Notes under the pieces: model-generated | The model's input: the letters and a program-made list of their open reading frames with translations, nothing else | Told to the model about the DNA's origin: nothing | Database searches by the model: none | NCBI GenBank assembly: GCA_963556195.1 | Contig: OY744519.1 | Coordinates: 35,289,801-35,353,800 of the forward strand | Source of the DNA: Sepiola atlantica | Lineage: Eukaryota; Mollusca; Cephalopoda; Sepiida; Sepiolidae | DNA length: 64,000 nucleotides | Reading direction: 5' to 3' | Position numbers and translations under genes: made by a program | In this document: piece by piece, positions 44,865-54,470 of the stretch | Layout: every line of letters starts with the position of its first letter | Numbering within the stretch: position 1 is the stretch's first letter

Positions 44865-45235
44865 TGTAGCAGCCATCATGCAGGCCCAGAAGGAAAAAGA
44901 GTGAGGGTTGCACCATGCATTGTTTATCTAGGATTGAACCCAGAGTGTTCTAGTCACCAAATAGAAACGTGTGCTTTTTGTCACGCGACGAGACTTCACA
45001 TGTGCAAATGAGCCTTGTTTTGCATGGGCTTATTCTCGTCGTGATAAAAATCTTAGCCACTTTGCTTTGGGAGAGAACGAGAAAGGTTGACGTTGTGACT
45101 ACGTCGAGTGCAAAAATAAAAAGAAAGAAGAAAAATATAAGAAAAAAGGAATCAAATTCTGGACGAAAAGTTTGATTGTAAACGTCGCGCCGTTCTCGTG
45201 CGTGTTTTGACTGTTGGTAGTTACCAAAAATAAAA
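44865..45235 (+). repeat. Candidate 3' LTR of the Gypsy element
   Basis: Starts TGTAGCAGCCATCATG immediately after the end of the pol C-terminus, as expected, and holds AATAAA-like signals near 45115 and 45227. Its right end is not certain. Only the first about 35 bp have a counterpart at the left (41494-41528), so LTR status is inferred. Confidence 0.45.
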
Positions 45236-45665
45236 AAAATGTACTAACCTAGGCTGACACCGCACAAAATATTTGCATAGGGTCAAGGAGGATGAGAAGA
45301 CCGAGATGGAACAGCACAAACCAGACCTCCACTGGAAGTGCAGAGAGTGCTGGGACCGTGGAGAGGCTTATTACTACCCAAATGCCAGCACTAAAGATGC
45401 ATAACGCTATGTTGATTTCTTAAAAAGGCAATTAACATTTAATTTTTTATTTTAACTAATAATTTAAACTACTTAAACCTGACTTTGAGGTGAGAGATGA
45501 AAAGAATGTTCTAGAAAAAACGGTTAATTAGTCACGTGATGCGAGTGGGATGAAATATTTCGTATTAATCAAGCTTCAACTCATTAGACAAACATGGGAG
45601 GGGAATCTATCATCTTTTTTAGTATTTTTTAGATTATCCTGGGAAACTTATACTAAGTAATTAGG

Positions 45666-45668
<3 letters not shown>
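45236..45668. other. Spacer
   Basis: A short frame near 45290-45405 contains KCRECWDRGEAYYYP, with a CxxC pair, but I cannot assign it. Otherwise AT-rich. Confidence 0.4.

Positions 45669-45721
<53 letters not shown>
45669..45721. repeat. (TA)n microsatellite
   Basis: Left boundary of the R4/Dong-like LINE. Confidence 0.95.
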
Positions 45722-45724
<3 letters not shown>

Positions 45725-48065
45725 ATGTCAAGTGTGTGGTAGTGCATCTATACCTTCATGGAAATTAGAGAAACACTACCCCTATGACAGGATCACAGGT
45801 AAACTATGCCTGGGCTTGGTGTTGCCACAATCACGAAATCATGGAAAGTGACTACAAATACAAATAAATGTCGTGGGACTCAGAAGAAAGATCTGAGTGT
45901 CATGTTGGGCAGGTGCTCCCTCGATGGTCAACATAGCGGATAGGTCCGCATCCCGCGAATGTTGGCTCCTTTAATTTCAGAAACCAGATCACGGACAAAA
46001 TACAGGTATGTAACCTCTCTAATTCCAGGTATGACTAGGGCACGGACTAAACACAAGAAAGCAGGACTGAAAAGATAAAACCAGAAAGCAATAGAAAGAA
46101 ATTGACCACAAAAGAGAACAGACTAGTAATGAAATGCTACTACAAAAGCCGCTACCCTATTGAAAGGGGATACCAACAACGAATGAAAGATCTATGGGAC
46201 ATCTCTACTGACTACCATGCAACTGAACAGATGGTAGCAGATCAGGAAAAGCAGATACTCAAGAGAGTGTGGTTCTCTGAGATTGAATTAACGGAATTCA
46301 AACAAAATAGTACTGACATGAGAGATCAAGAAACACCATCTGACGAAGACACCCAGGAAGAAGAGGGGCGAAAGATAAACACTGAAACAGAAGAGGGCGA
46401 AGATTATGAAACCACAAGACTCACTGAGGAAGAAGCAATAGAAGTGGAAAAAATCAGACGAATAAAAAATAAACCTCCCATACCTAAGGAACGAAGATTA
46501 GGAGTACTTGAAAGTTGAAACAGAGACAGTAAACAAAGTACTCGCATACATCTCAACATACACTATCACAGACCTTAACAACTTCATATATGCAGGGACA
46601 AAATCAGTAAGTATGAAACTAAAAAGATAAATAGACTGACCAAAAGAATGGACCGACAATGCCTGGACGGAAAATCAGACTGTATACCCAGATTACCAAA
46701 CTCCGAAAAGAAGCTAATACTGTCAACAAGATGAAAGAGAATAGTAAGGGATGGAAGAGCAAAAACCCGGTTCACAAGGAAATACTGAACAGGAAACATG
46801 AAGATTTAAAACAAAAGATAGCAGCAATAGAGGGAAGACTGAGACGATATAGATACAAATCTGAACAGCAAAAACAGAACAGGACCTTTTGAAAACTATG
46901 AACGCCAGTTTTACAAAAACTTAAACGGAGAACGACCAAGAACAGAACAACCAGACCTTACAGAGATAAAACACTTCTGGAGCAAGATATAGGGAAAAGC
47001 CTAAACAACACAACAAAATTGCCAAGTGGCTGAAAAACATGAAAAATGAAGTCCAGGAAACTGAAAAAAAAAACAGAAACAGAAATTAATGGAGAAACAG
47101 TTAAAGCAACCCTAAGGAAAATGGCAAACTGGAAAGCCCCAGGCCAGGATGGAATATAAGCCAACTGGTTTAAAAAAATTCACGACCATACATAAAAAAG
47201 TAGCGCAGAAACTGAGAGGATGTATCCAAAAGCAAATGTATCAGAATATATGACCAAAGAACAATCGTGGATTATCCCCGAAGAACAAAATAGATGCTGG
47301 AAAATGGAAAAGAGGGACGCACGATCTCCTATATATTTTTCAAAAGATCCTGAAGAAGGTAAGAAACAGAACAAAGAACATATCCGTGGCATGGATTGAC
47401 TACAAAAAAGCTTACGACAAAATCCTTCAAGCATGGATAATTGAATGTTAAAAATATACAAGATACCCGACACGATTATTAATCTTATCAAGAAAGCAAT
47501 GGAAACACGGAGACTAGAACTGGCAGCCGAAGGACAACACCTGACTGAGATGAAAATACAGAGAGGCATTTTACAAGGATACTCCCTATCAGCACTTATG
47601 TTTTTAATAGTTATGATGCCGCTCAACTACATGCTCAAAAATGTGATTTTGGATACAAGCTTATAGACACTGAATGAAGAGTAAACCACCTGATGCACAT
47701 GGCCGTCTTGAAACCTTTTGGCAAAAAGCAGAATAGAACTGGAAAAGCTGATAAATGCAACCAGAATATTTAGTCAAGACATTCAAATGGAATTCGGAAT
47801 GGAAAAGTGTGCATTATTGAAATGAAAATAAGAAAACTAGAGACGGCAGAGGGCATGGAGCTCCCCAACCAAGAGGAGATGAGGGTGCTAGGCGAGCAGG
47901 ATAGCTACAACTATTTAGGAATTCTAAAAGCAAACATCATCCAATCTACAGAAATGAAAGAGAAGATTGGAAAAGGATACTCACAAAGAACAAGAAAACT
48001 CCTAGAAACATAATTATATAGCAGGAATCTAGTAACAGGAATAAACACCTAGGTTGAATCGCTAA
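45722..48065 (+). pseudogene. R4/Dong-like LINE pseudogene
   Basis: Starts at the edge of (TA)n, consistent with the TA-repeat preference known for Dong elements. Order: N-terminal zinc finger TCQVCGSASIPSWKLEKHYP (45726-45785), a Glu-rich region (46102-46518), VNKVLAYISTYTITDLNNFI then YAG (about 46530-46600), RT lines WKAPGQDG (47130-47155), AWIDYKKAYDKI (motif A, about 47390-47425), MKIQRGILQGYSLSALMF (motif B, 47550-47605) and YNYLGILKAN. The YxDD box is replaced by HLMHMAVLK (47690-47715), and many frameshifts and stops occur. Family elements insert via a restriction-like endonuclease at the C-terminus, which is not visible here. Confidence 0.75.
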
Positions 48066-48196
48066 TGAGATACCCTGGACCATTCATAGTCTAGACCAAC
48101 ATATAAACACACACATGCGTATATACATATATACATAATTATTCATATGACTATACCCATACACTCATATATACACACAAACACATATAAATATCT

Positions 48197-48227
<31 letters not shown>

Positions 48228-48228
<1 letters not shown>

Positions 48229-48858
48229 CTACCAATAATACGATTTAATTCTCGTTTTACTAGCGTAGTTTTACTATGACCACAAACACTCTTTTAATAA
48301 CCCAGAACTTAAGAACAAAACTGAGTTAGCGAAACAATGGTGGCTATTAAAAAATGATAACCGGTCCCCAGTGGTGTCTTGGTCAATTCTATGTTATTCC
48401 GATGTTCCAAATGGATTTAGGCAAAGATGCAATTTGTGTTTGGAGGAAAAAATAAGAATCCTGAAATACGAACCCAGTAATATTCTAAATAAACGAGATG
48501 GACTAATCGCCAATGCATACATGAATATAAATTTAAAATAACCAATAACTCGACATCCGATGGACCTCTAGATATGGAGGTACCAAATTGAATACGACTA
48601 GATTGTTATTTCCCTTTAACCACCCTAATAAGTATTTATATAAGTATCTGTTATGGTCACACGATTATCGACTTGTCGATATATATTATTGGTGTACTAG
48701 TATGTATGCGTATATATATGTGTATGTATGTGTTCATTTGTGGTATGTGTTTGTTATGTATATAATCAGATAATTTACTTAAAATAAAATAGCTTTAAGA
48801 GTTTTTTCTGCAAGATAACACGCTAGTAAACGAGAATTAAATCGTATTATTGGTAGAT
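48228..48858 (+). mobile_element. PLE-derived unit with 38 bp terminal inverted repeats
   Basis: Bounded by nearly perfect inverted repeats (48228-48265 and 48821-48858, one indel) starting TCTACCAATAATACGATT; (TA)n lies directly outside both ends. It contains a GIY-YIG fragment at 48262-48540. A DNA-transposon-like architecture around a retroelement nuclease is unusual; an inverted double PLE insertion is the simplest explanation. Confidence 0.75.
48262..48540 (+). pseudogene. PLE GIY-YIG endonuclease C-terminal fragment
   Basis: An open frame of about 92 codons: FYYDHKHSFNN, TELAKQWWLLK, SPVVSWSIL, RQRCNLCLEEKIRIL, ILNKRDGL. It aligns with 20560-20800 of the PLE fragment upstream (YYDHKSTF, CRLCLNRKFEIL). 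The GIY-YIG core strands are missing because the unit starts at the inverted repeat, so it cannot be active. Confidence 0.7.
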
Positions 48859-49031
48859 ATATATATATATATATTTGTGTATATGTATATATATATATAT
48901 ATATTTGTACATATGTATATATGAGTGTATGTGTATTTTTTTTCTTGATGAACTTTTAATCATGAACGATAGTATTCGTTTTCCCTTCATACTTGCGATA
49001 ATAACATTTTGTACTCCCCCAACAATCATAG

Positions 49032-49082
<51 letters not shown>

Positions 49083-49107
49083 CATATATATATACATATA
49101 TATGTAC

Positions 49108-49156
<49 letters not shown>

Positions 49157-49225
49157 ATATTTCTAGAGAGAGAGAGAGAGAGAGAGAGGGAGATGGAGAT
49201 AGATGGATAGATAGATAGATGGATA
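48859..49225. repeat. (TA)n, (GA)n and (GATA)n microsatellites
   Basis: TA-rich 48859-48905 and 49034-49165, GA 49166-49187, GATA/GATG to about 49225, with a short unique stretch at 48925-49030. Confidence 0.9.
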
Positions 49226-50676
49226 GATTAAAATAAATATAAATATATTATGTTCTCGTTGTATCGTTTGTAAAACACTAAATGATAATAAGATGTTTGC
49301 ACATTCTTTTACTTTGGTCTTTTATTGTCTCATGTTTTTTTTGGTTCGATATTATTGCTGACTAATATATTCCAAAAATATAGCAATAGATATTTCCCAA
49401 GAGACAACGTATTCATCACCAAGATGCAGGTATTAATCACACGGCGATGCCTAAGATGGAACACAGACGTGTCGCGATCTTTCAACATGATTAATTTCAC
49501 GCCTCGAAGGTAAGTTCACAGTAAGAGTCTCATTAACTTTGCTTTGATGCTGGATCTGTCAACTATTTTATTTTAAGGAAACATCTTTTTAAGAAAAGCA
49601 ACAATCGGTAATTCTGTTCATGCGTCCACTCAATATGCACGTATAGCAATTTAAATATTTTTCAACTTCGGCGTGCCAGATAAACGAACAGACAGAGCCT
49701 CTTATATGGGTGCGTGGACGCATCTAAAATGTTATGTCAAACGTAAACATGAAACATCGACAACATTTTAAGTAAACAAAATATACTTTGTATGAAACTT
49801 ATTAGAACGAAATTCTTTAACAAAGCCACATCGTTTTAACGTGTGGAAACGGTTTGTAAGTTTTTTTTTTACTGTTAAAAATATAGAATAGTTAACACTC
49901 AAGAACTCGTGAACCAAACAAAATGGGGAACCCATGCAGTTTTAACGTGTGCAAACGATTTGCAAATTTGTTAAAAAACTGTATGCAAACTCTTACAGAT
50001 CGCTTTCATACGTTAAACCTACATGAGATCGGTAAAAAATTATTTCTAATGAGGTTTATATGAATATATGCTGTTCCTTCTTTTAGTATACAGATTATCG
50101 ATTGTTAACTATTGTGTAGTTTTACCAAATTTTGTTTCAATTATAAGTGTAACATAATGTGTGGTGTTCTTCGATCCACAGGTTTTGTTTCTAGTCTTCT
50201 TCGTCGATAGAACAGACTGGTTGCTCCTCTCTGAAGTGCTGATGTTACAGCCGAAGTTTCTGTCTTCTTGCAAACCTGTTAGCAGCAATTATGTATACCA
50301 TAAAAAAAAATTGCTCAATTGTCCATGTTCCTTGATGTTTTATTCTCTCAGGGCACTGTAGGGTTACGCATACACTTTTTATCGCCCACTTCCAAGGCGT
50401 GATAGAGGTGGTAAACAAAGACACGGCTTCCCGAACTGCGATAAAACTCAATCAAATCACCTGCCCCAAAGAAAACCTTTTTTTCTCGGCATTGCTGTGT
50501 GTCATTACAGACTTCCTCGCATGTCGCAATTTCATGTAAACGTATCTCAATTTCTACTCCTAACTTCTGATATAATTTTTCATTATCGTACTTAATTTTA
50601 AACTTATGTAGAAACTATCTGATTATAACCTTTTTGTTTGTTTGTCTGCTGTGTTGGCGTCGCTTATCACTTTTTT
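49226..50676. other. Spacer, nothing recognised
   Basis: Several short frames (49325-49513, 50161-50361) lack family motifs. Confidence 0.45.
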
Positions 50677-50833
50677 ATTATATCTGTTTCACATATAGTC
50701 CTTTGTTTTCCTGGCTTGAATTATCGCATAGTGTAAGTTTGAATTCTCTTGAAATATTATCTGCATGATATCCTATGAATGAAAATAATTCTCAGTGGCG
50801 ATCTATTCTTTCTTCTTGCGCTTCTTGAATTAT
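50677..50833 (+). repeat. Dispersed repeat, copy 2
   Basis: Matches 39353-39515; the right end is cut by the LINE copy that follows. Confidence 0.7.
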
Positions 50834-50834
50834 C

Positions 50835-52213
50835 TAATTATTTTTAACGTAGTTCACTCCCAAGACGTAGCCCCTACTGAGAAGAAAGAAAAGGGGAGAA
50901 GGTTGGGGGGTCAACCTAAACTGGGATCTGTGCAGCGAGATGTCTGTTTACATTAATTTTAAATTTCTGCATGTCAGTACTGTCGGGGAAACAGAGGGCA
51001 GGGAGAGAGTTCCAGAGGCCAGCAGCATGAGAAAATAAGCTATTTGAGTAGAAAGCTACCCGGCATCTGGGGACCTCCACAGTGAATGGATGGGATTTAA
51101 TTGATTGTCGAGTTGGTCTAGTGAATTTGCGTCGAGGGGGCACCAGAGTAGCCAATTCATCGGAGCATAATCCATTGAAGTATTTGTAAAACAAGCACAA
51201 GGAAGCTACATTGCGGCGGTGGGGCAGGGACTGGAGCTTGGTTGACAGTGAGGGACCTATAAGGTTCGCGACTCTGTTTTGGACCTTGTCAAGGAGGGAG
51301 AGAGTAGTAGATGATGCACCAGCCCAGCTGTGGCAACAATACTCAATGCACGGGCAGATGGTGGCTTTGTAGAGATAGAGGATAATGTCAGGTGTGAGGA
51401 GTTTACTATCACGGTTGAGTGAGCCAACCTTCTTTGCGGCAGCCTTTGCAATGTTTTCAATGTATTTGTTCCAATTCATATTACCTGTGAATGTTAGGCC
51501 GAGGAGGTTAAATGATGAACCCTCAGGTAGGGTGTTATTTGCCATGACAATCGGTGGTTGGAAATGTTTCTTGTAGTTATTGAAGGACAAGAACTTTGTC
51601 TTTGCGGCATTAAAATTTACCTACCATTTATGACCCCAATCCACTATGATGGAGAAGCCGTTCTTGGCGCTACCCAAGAGTTTTGGCTCCTTGCTGTCAG
51701 TCGGAAACAGCAGTTAGACAAGCTGTCTAACCAGTACCCTCAACCTGGCGGGACAAGAGAAACCCAGACTAGTCATGTAAGACTAAGTGACGAAAAAACT
51801 TTCCCCAAGTTGTCCAAATAGAGAGAAAGAGAACGGCGTTCATTGTCCTAGTAAGGAAACAAGGCTAGGCACTAGGTGCTTTTAAGACGTCCCTAGCGCT
51901 GGTACCTATGCGCCTGGCTAATAAACAAAGAAGGAGTGCAAGGGCCGGCGATAGGCCGAACCTATCTACTCCTTAAGCAATTGTAGGTTTGCAAACCGGA
52001 TATTTTGTTCGAGATTCTAACTCTAGGAAGGTTGTCGATCAGGACTAAGGAGGCCTCCCTCCCCAACGGTTTACTGCCACGGCGTAAGTAGTTTGTAGCA
52101 AGGTTTTATTGTCAGAGATTTCCTGTTCTTATATGGATAGCCTTACAAGGTCTAACGGGTTCAACACTCCGAGAGGGGTAGAAAATAGTATGCGCCCGTG
52201 TACTAGTCGGGTA
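50835..52213 (-). mobile_element. Jockey/CR1-group LINE copy with large internal deletion
   Basis: Same family as 14361-18066. The 5' UTR (52213-51645) is fused directly to the last third of ORF2 (51640-50916) and the 3' UTR. Relative to the longer copy about 2.3 kb is lost between the equivalents of 15197 and 17528, removing the endonuclease and all RT motifs. Both ends are preserved, so it may have moved in trans or been deleted after insertion. Confidence 0.85.
50916..51640 (-). pseudogene. LINE ORF2 C-terminal part
   Basis: Open frame of 224 codons with NMNWNKYIENIAK, LLTPDIILYLYK, PCIEYCCHSWAG, CLFYKYFNGLCSDEL and the C-terminus AGLWNSLPALCF, KFKINVNRHL. It provides the intact C-terminal sequence that is frameshifted in the longer copy. 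No RT catalytic residues. Confidence 0.8.
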
Positions 52214-52588
52214 TTCTCTAAAATCCTTTCAAAAATTTGTGATGGTAAAAAGGTGGAGGATTAGTTTACATTAAATTTTCATAGGAAACTGATCCCCCTT
52301 CTATAATCTAAAATGTTTGAAAAAAAATTTGCCTAAAAATTGTACACCGAAAAGTGAAAAAATTGTTCTTTAAAAAAAAGTTAGGAAGAACAGATGGTGG
52401 ACAATTAAGAACAAGCTCTGACAATTCTGTTTTATGGAATACAGCAGTTGTATACTTAATAAACACTGAATTGATTATTTTATTATCACGAAGTGAAAAA
52501 GTTATTCTTATGTAGAGAAACATAAAACTGACATGAGAAACAAAAATTAATGTTAGGTTGAAGATGTTCTGATTTTGTTTGTATAATA
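52214..52588. other. AT-rich spacer between LINE and U1
   Basis: No recognised feature; this would be the 3' flank of the U1 gene. No obvious 3' box was identified. Confidence 0.45.
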
Positions 52589-52750
52589 GGGGTGAGCGCG
52601 AACGCAGACCCCACACTAAGAAATAACACACCCGAGTCGTCCATATTTGGGACGATCGCAAAGGTCAACCCAACTGTAGTGCAATGGAAGGGCCTCGCTC
52701 TGGGAGAACGGCCTGGGTGATCACCGTTTGTCCCTGTGCCAGGTAAGTAT
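52589..52750 (-). ncRNA. U1: U1 spliceosomal snRNA gene or recent pseudogene
   Basis: About 162 nt. 5' end ATACTTACCTGGCA, the exact U1 sequence that pairs with 5' splice sites. Stem-loop I keeps GGTGATCAC, stem-loop II the U1A-type loop ATTGCACT, stem-loop III is CGTCC-CAAATAT-GGACG with pairing changes on both sides compared with vertebrate U1, and stem-loop IV GCG-TTCG-CGC within GGGGT/ACCCC. The Sm-site region ATTTCTTAG is weaker than the usual A-U-rich site. Compensatory changes argue for a functional past. The loop I 70K site (GATCACCCAGG) departs from consensus. Its upstream flank is now occupied by retroelements, so the promoter is displaced and transcription is doubtful. Confidence 0.85.
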
Positions 52751-52752
52751 AA
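52736..52752 (-). repeat. U1 5'-end 17-mer, copy 1 (in the U1 gene)
   Basis: Plus strand GTGCCAGGTAAGTATAA. Copies 2 and 3 differ by one base (GTGCTAGG...). The three copies flank the short element and the LINE. Confidence 0.85.
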
Positions 52753-53087
52753 TTTATTTACTCCTCTCCAGGAGTTAGGCACAAGGCCAGTTTTATCCTA
52801 CTCCCACAAGTAGGATGTGCCCCAAGGTCGGGTCGGTAAGTGGGGGTTGAAAACTCAGCGCCCGAGAGGTGGGCACTCTGACCATCAAAAATTGCCTGGG
52901 CAGCCCCGTCGGCATTCCCCGGTAGGGGCGCCTCAGGCAGTAAGCAATAAATTTACTCCTTCCCAAAGAGGGGAGGCGAAGCCTGGGAGGGTGGACCTCC
53001 TAGAACTGCACAGGACAGACCCATAGACCGACGTAAATCAAGTCCCGAAGGACAAGACAATACAAGTCTATGGGGTACCTAGCAAAA
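52753..53087 (-). mobile_element. snRNA-headed SINE-like element, U1 junction copy
   Basis: About 335 bp, minus orientation, roughly 90 percent similar to 61541-61826. Starts next to ATACTTACCTAGCAC (U1 nt 1-15, one change), then a fold-back TGCTAGGT, then the common body beginning TACCCCATAGACT. The body is strongly structured: CCCATAGAC...GTCTATGGG stem with an inner TTCG tetraloop region, and an ATCCTACT/AGTAGGAT hairpin. The 3' end GGAGTAAATAAA abuts the U1 gene start. The motif GGCACAAGGCCA (52778-52789) is shared with the 3' end of the neighbouring LINE, suggesting a shared RT recognition site. No ORF. Confidence 0.75.
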
Positions 53088-53104
53088 GTGCTAGGTAAGT
53101 ATAA
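53088..53104 (-). repeat. U1 5'-end 17-mer, copy 2 (3' flank of the LINE)
   Basis: Plus strand GTGCTAGGTAAGTATAA, identical to 60195-60211; target-site duplication of the LINE. Confidence 0.85.
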
Positions 53105-53808
53105 TTTATTTATCAAAAGAAAGTAGGTTACATGATGTAAAATACAAAAATTTGATGTGGCACAAGGCCAAAAAGGGGTATGGGGGGGAAAAGTGGGGGT
53201 CGGGGGTCGTCCACTTGGTCTAAGCCCTAGAAACTAGCTTCAGTTACCACAATACCACATTCACTCTATGGACTTAAGCTACTTAAAATATCCCCTTGGT
53301 GTTTTGATGAATTTTATTTACAAAATATATACATGTGTGTAATGATGGGAGTGGGAGAACAAAAACTAAGCCTTAAAAAATCCCCCAAAAATAAATAAAA
53401 AGAAAAGGGATGATGAAAAATAAAGAACAAAAGAAAATGCTAATTATGGTAAGTTAGTAGGAACCCCCCATCCTAACTAAGGTATGAACTGCTCGCTGTC
53501 TTCCGGTAAAAGACGAAAGCAAGAAAGTCAGTTCCTAGGTGGGAGTGGGCGTTTCTATGGGGGTAAAAAGAAATGGTGGGATGGGTTTTTCGGGATGTGC
53601 GGTGTCCTCCAGGATAAGTACTATTAGGGCGGGTCAGGGACACAAAAATAAATATGGGAGCGGGCATCCTGAAAGAGTTCTGACACCTAAAATAAAGATG
53701 GGGACAGAGAGCTCATTTATACTACTAGCTAAAAGGGAACTGATCCAACAGTTTGGATGGTCAAAAAACGGGTCAATACTAGAGACCTAAGGTCGCTGTG
53801 TGCCATGC
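53105..53808 (-). other. Tx1-type LINE 3' UTR
   Basis: About 700 bp. Contains GGCACAAGGCCA (53159-53170) and a GTGGGGGT block (about 53192) on the plus strand, both also found at similar positions in the snRNA-headed short elements. The last bases before the target duplication (AAATAAA in minus orientation) also match. Confidence 0.6.
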
Positions 53809-54470
53809 CTAGGCAGGGAACACGAACTCGAATTTATTCCGTGTGAACACGCATAAACTAGCGGTGTGTATCCACCTACTTTTAAATAGTGAGGTAGGCA
53901 ACCTCTTTCTATCAGATTTGATTTTGATTTTAAGCTGGTGTTTAAAATACAAAATCAAATGATGATGAGAAAGCGGCGCCCCCCCACGCCCTATTTCTAA
54001 TCGTGAAGAATACACAACGAGTCTAGCTACGGCTAAAATCGCGAGCAAAACCATACGTTTCTCCCTGGGCCACAAGGGGTCCATGTTGAAGACAACGGAT
54101 GCTAAATCCAAGCACGTCACCCGCTCGGGGGTGATGCGAGCCGTCACCTCGTTGACATACGTCCAATATTCGCGAAGTTTGGAGCAGGTGAAAAAGGCGT
54201 GCTCAGCCGTTTCGATTTCATCGTCCTCGCAACGCGGGCAAAAGGGGTCCATAACAAGACCGATATTGAAGCGTATGCCATTGAGGGGTACCACATTTCG
54301 AACCAATCGCCAGGTCAGAGAGAACTCAGTATTGTTGAGATGGCTCCGGCCTGGCGCCCAATTCCATTGAGAGCGAACTTCCTCCTCCGACAATCCAAGT
54401 CGCCCCCCAAGTGGATCCGAAGCGGTCCCCACCACTAATTCCCGATATAGTGTTTTCCTAGACCGGGCGA
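53809..54470 (-). CDS. Tx1-type LINE ORF2, C-terminal portion (after frameshift)
   Basis: About 220 codons that continue ORF2 in another frame. The break is near 54470, within a GGGCCC run (ESAWG in one frame, PSDLARSRKTLYREL in the next). It carries the C-terminal Zn-knuckle CPRCEDDEIETAEHAFFTC (CCHC) followed by LREYW, typical of L1/Tx1 and related RT proteins. A single-base indel, either a real mutation or a sequencing error, would explain the split. Confidence 0.8.
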
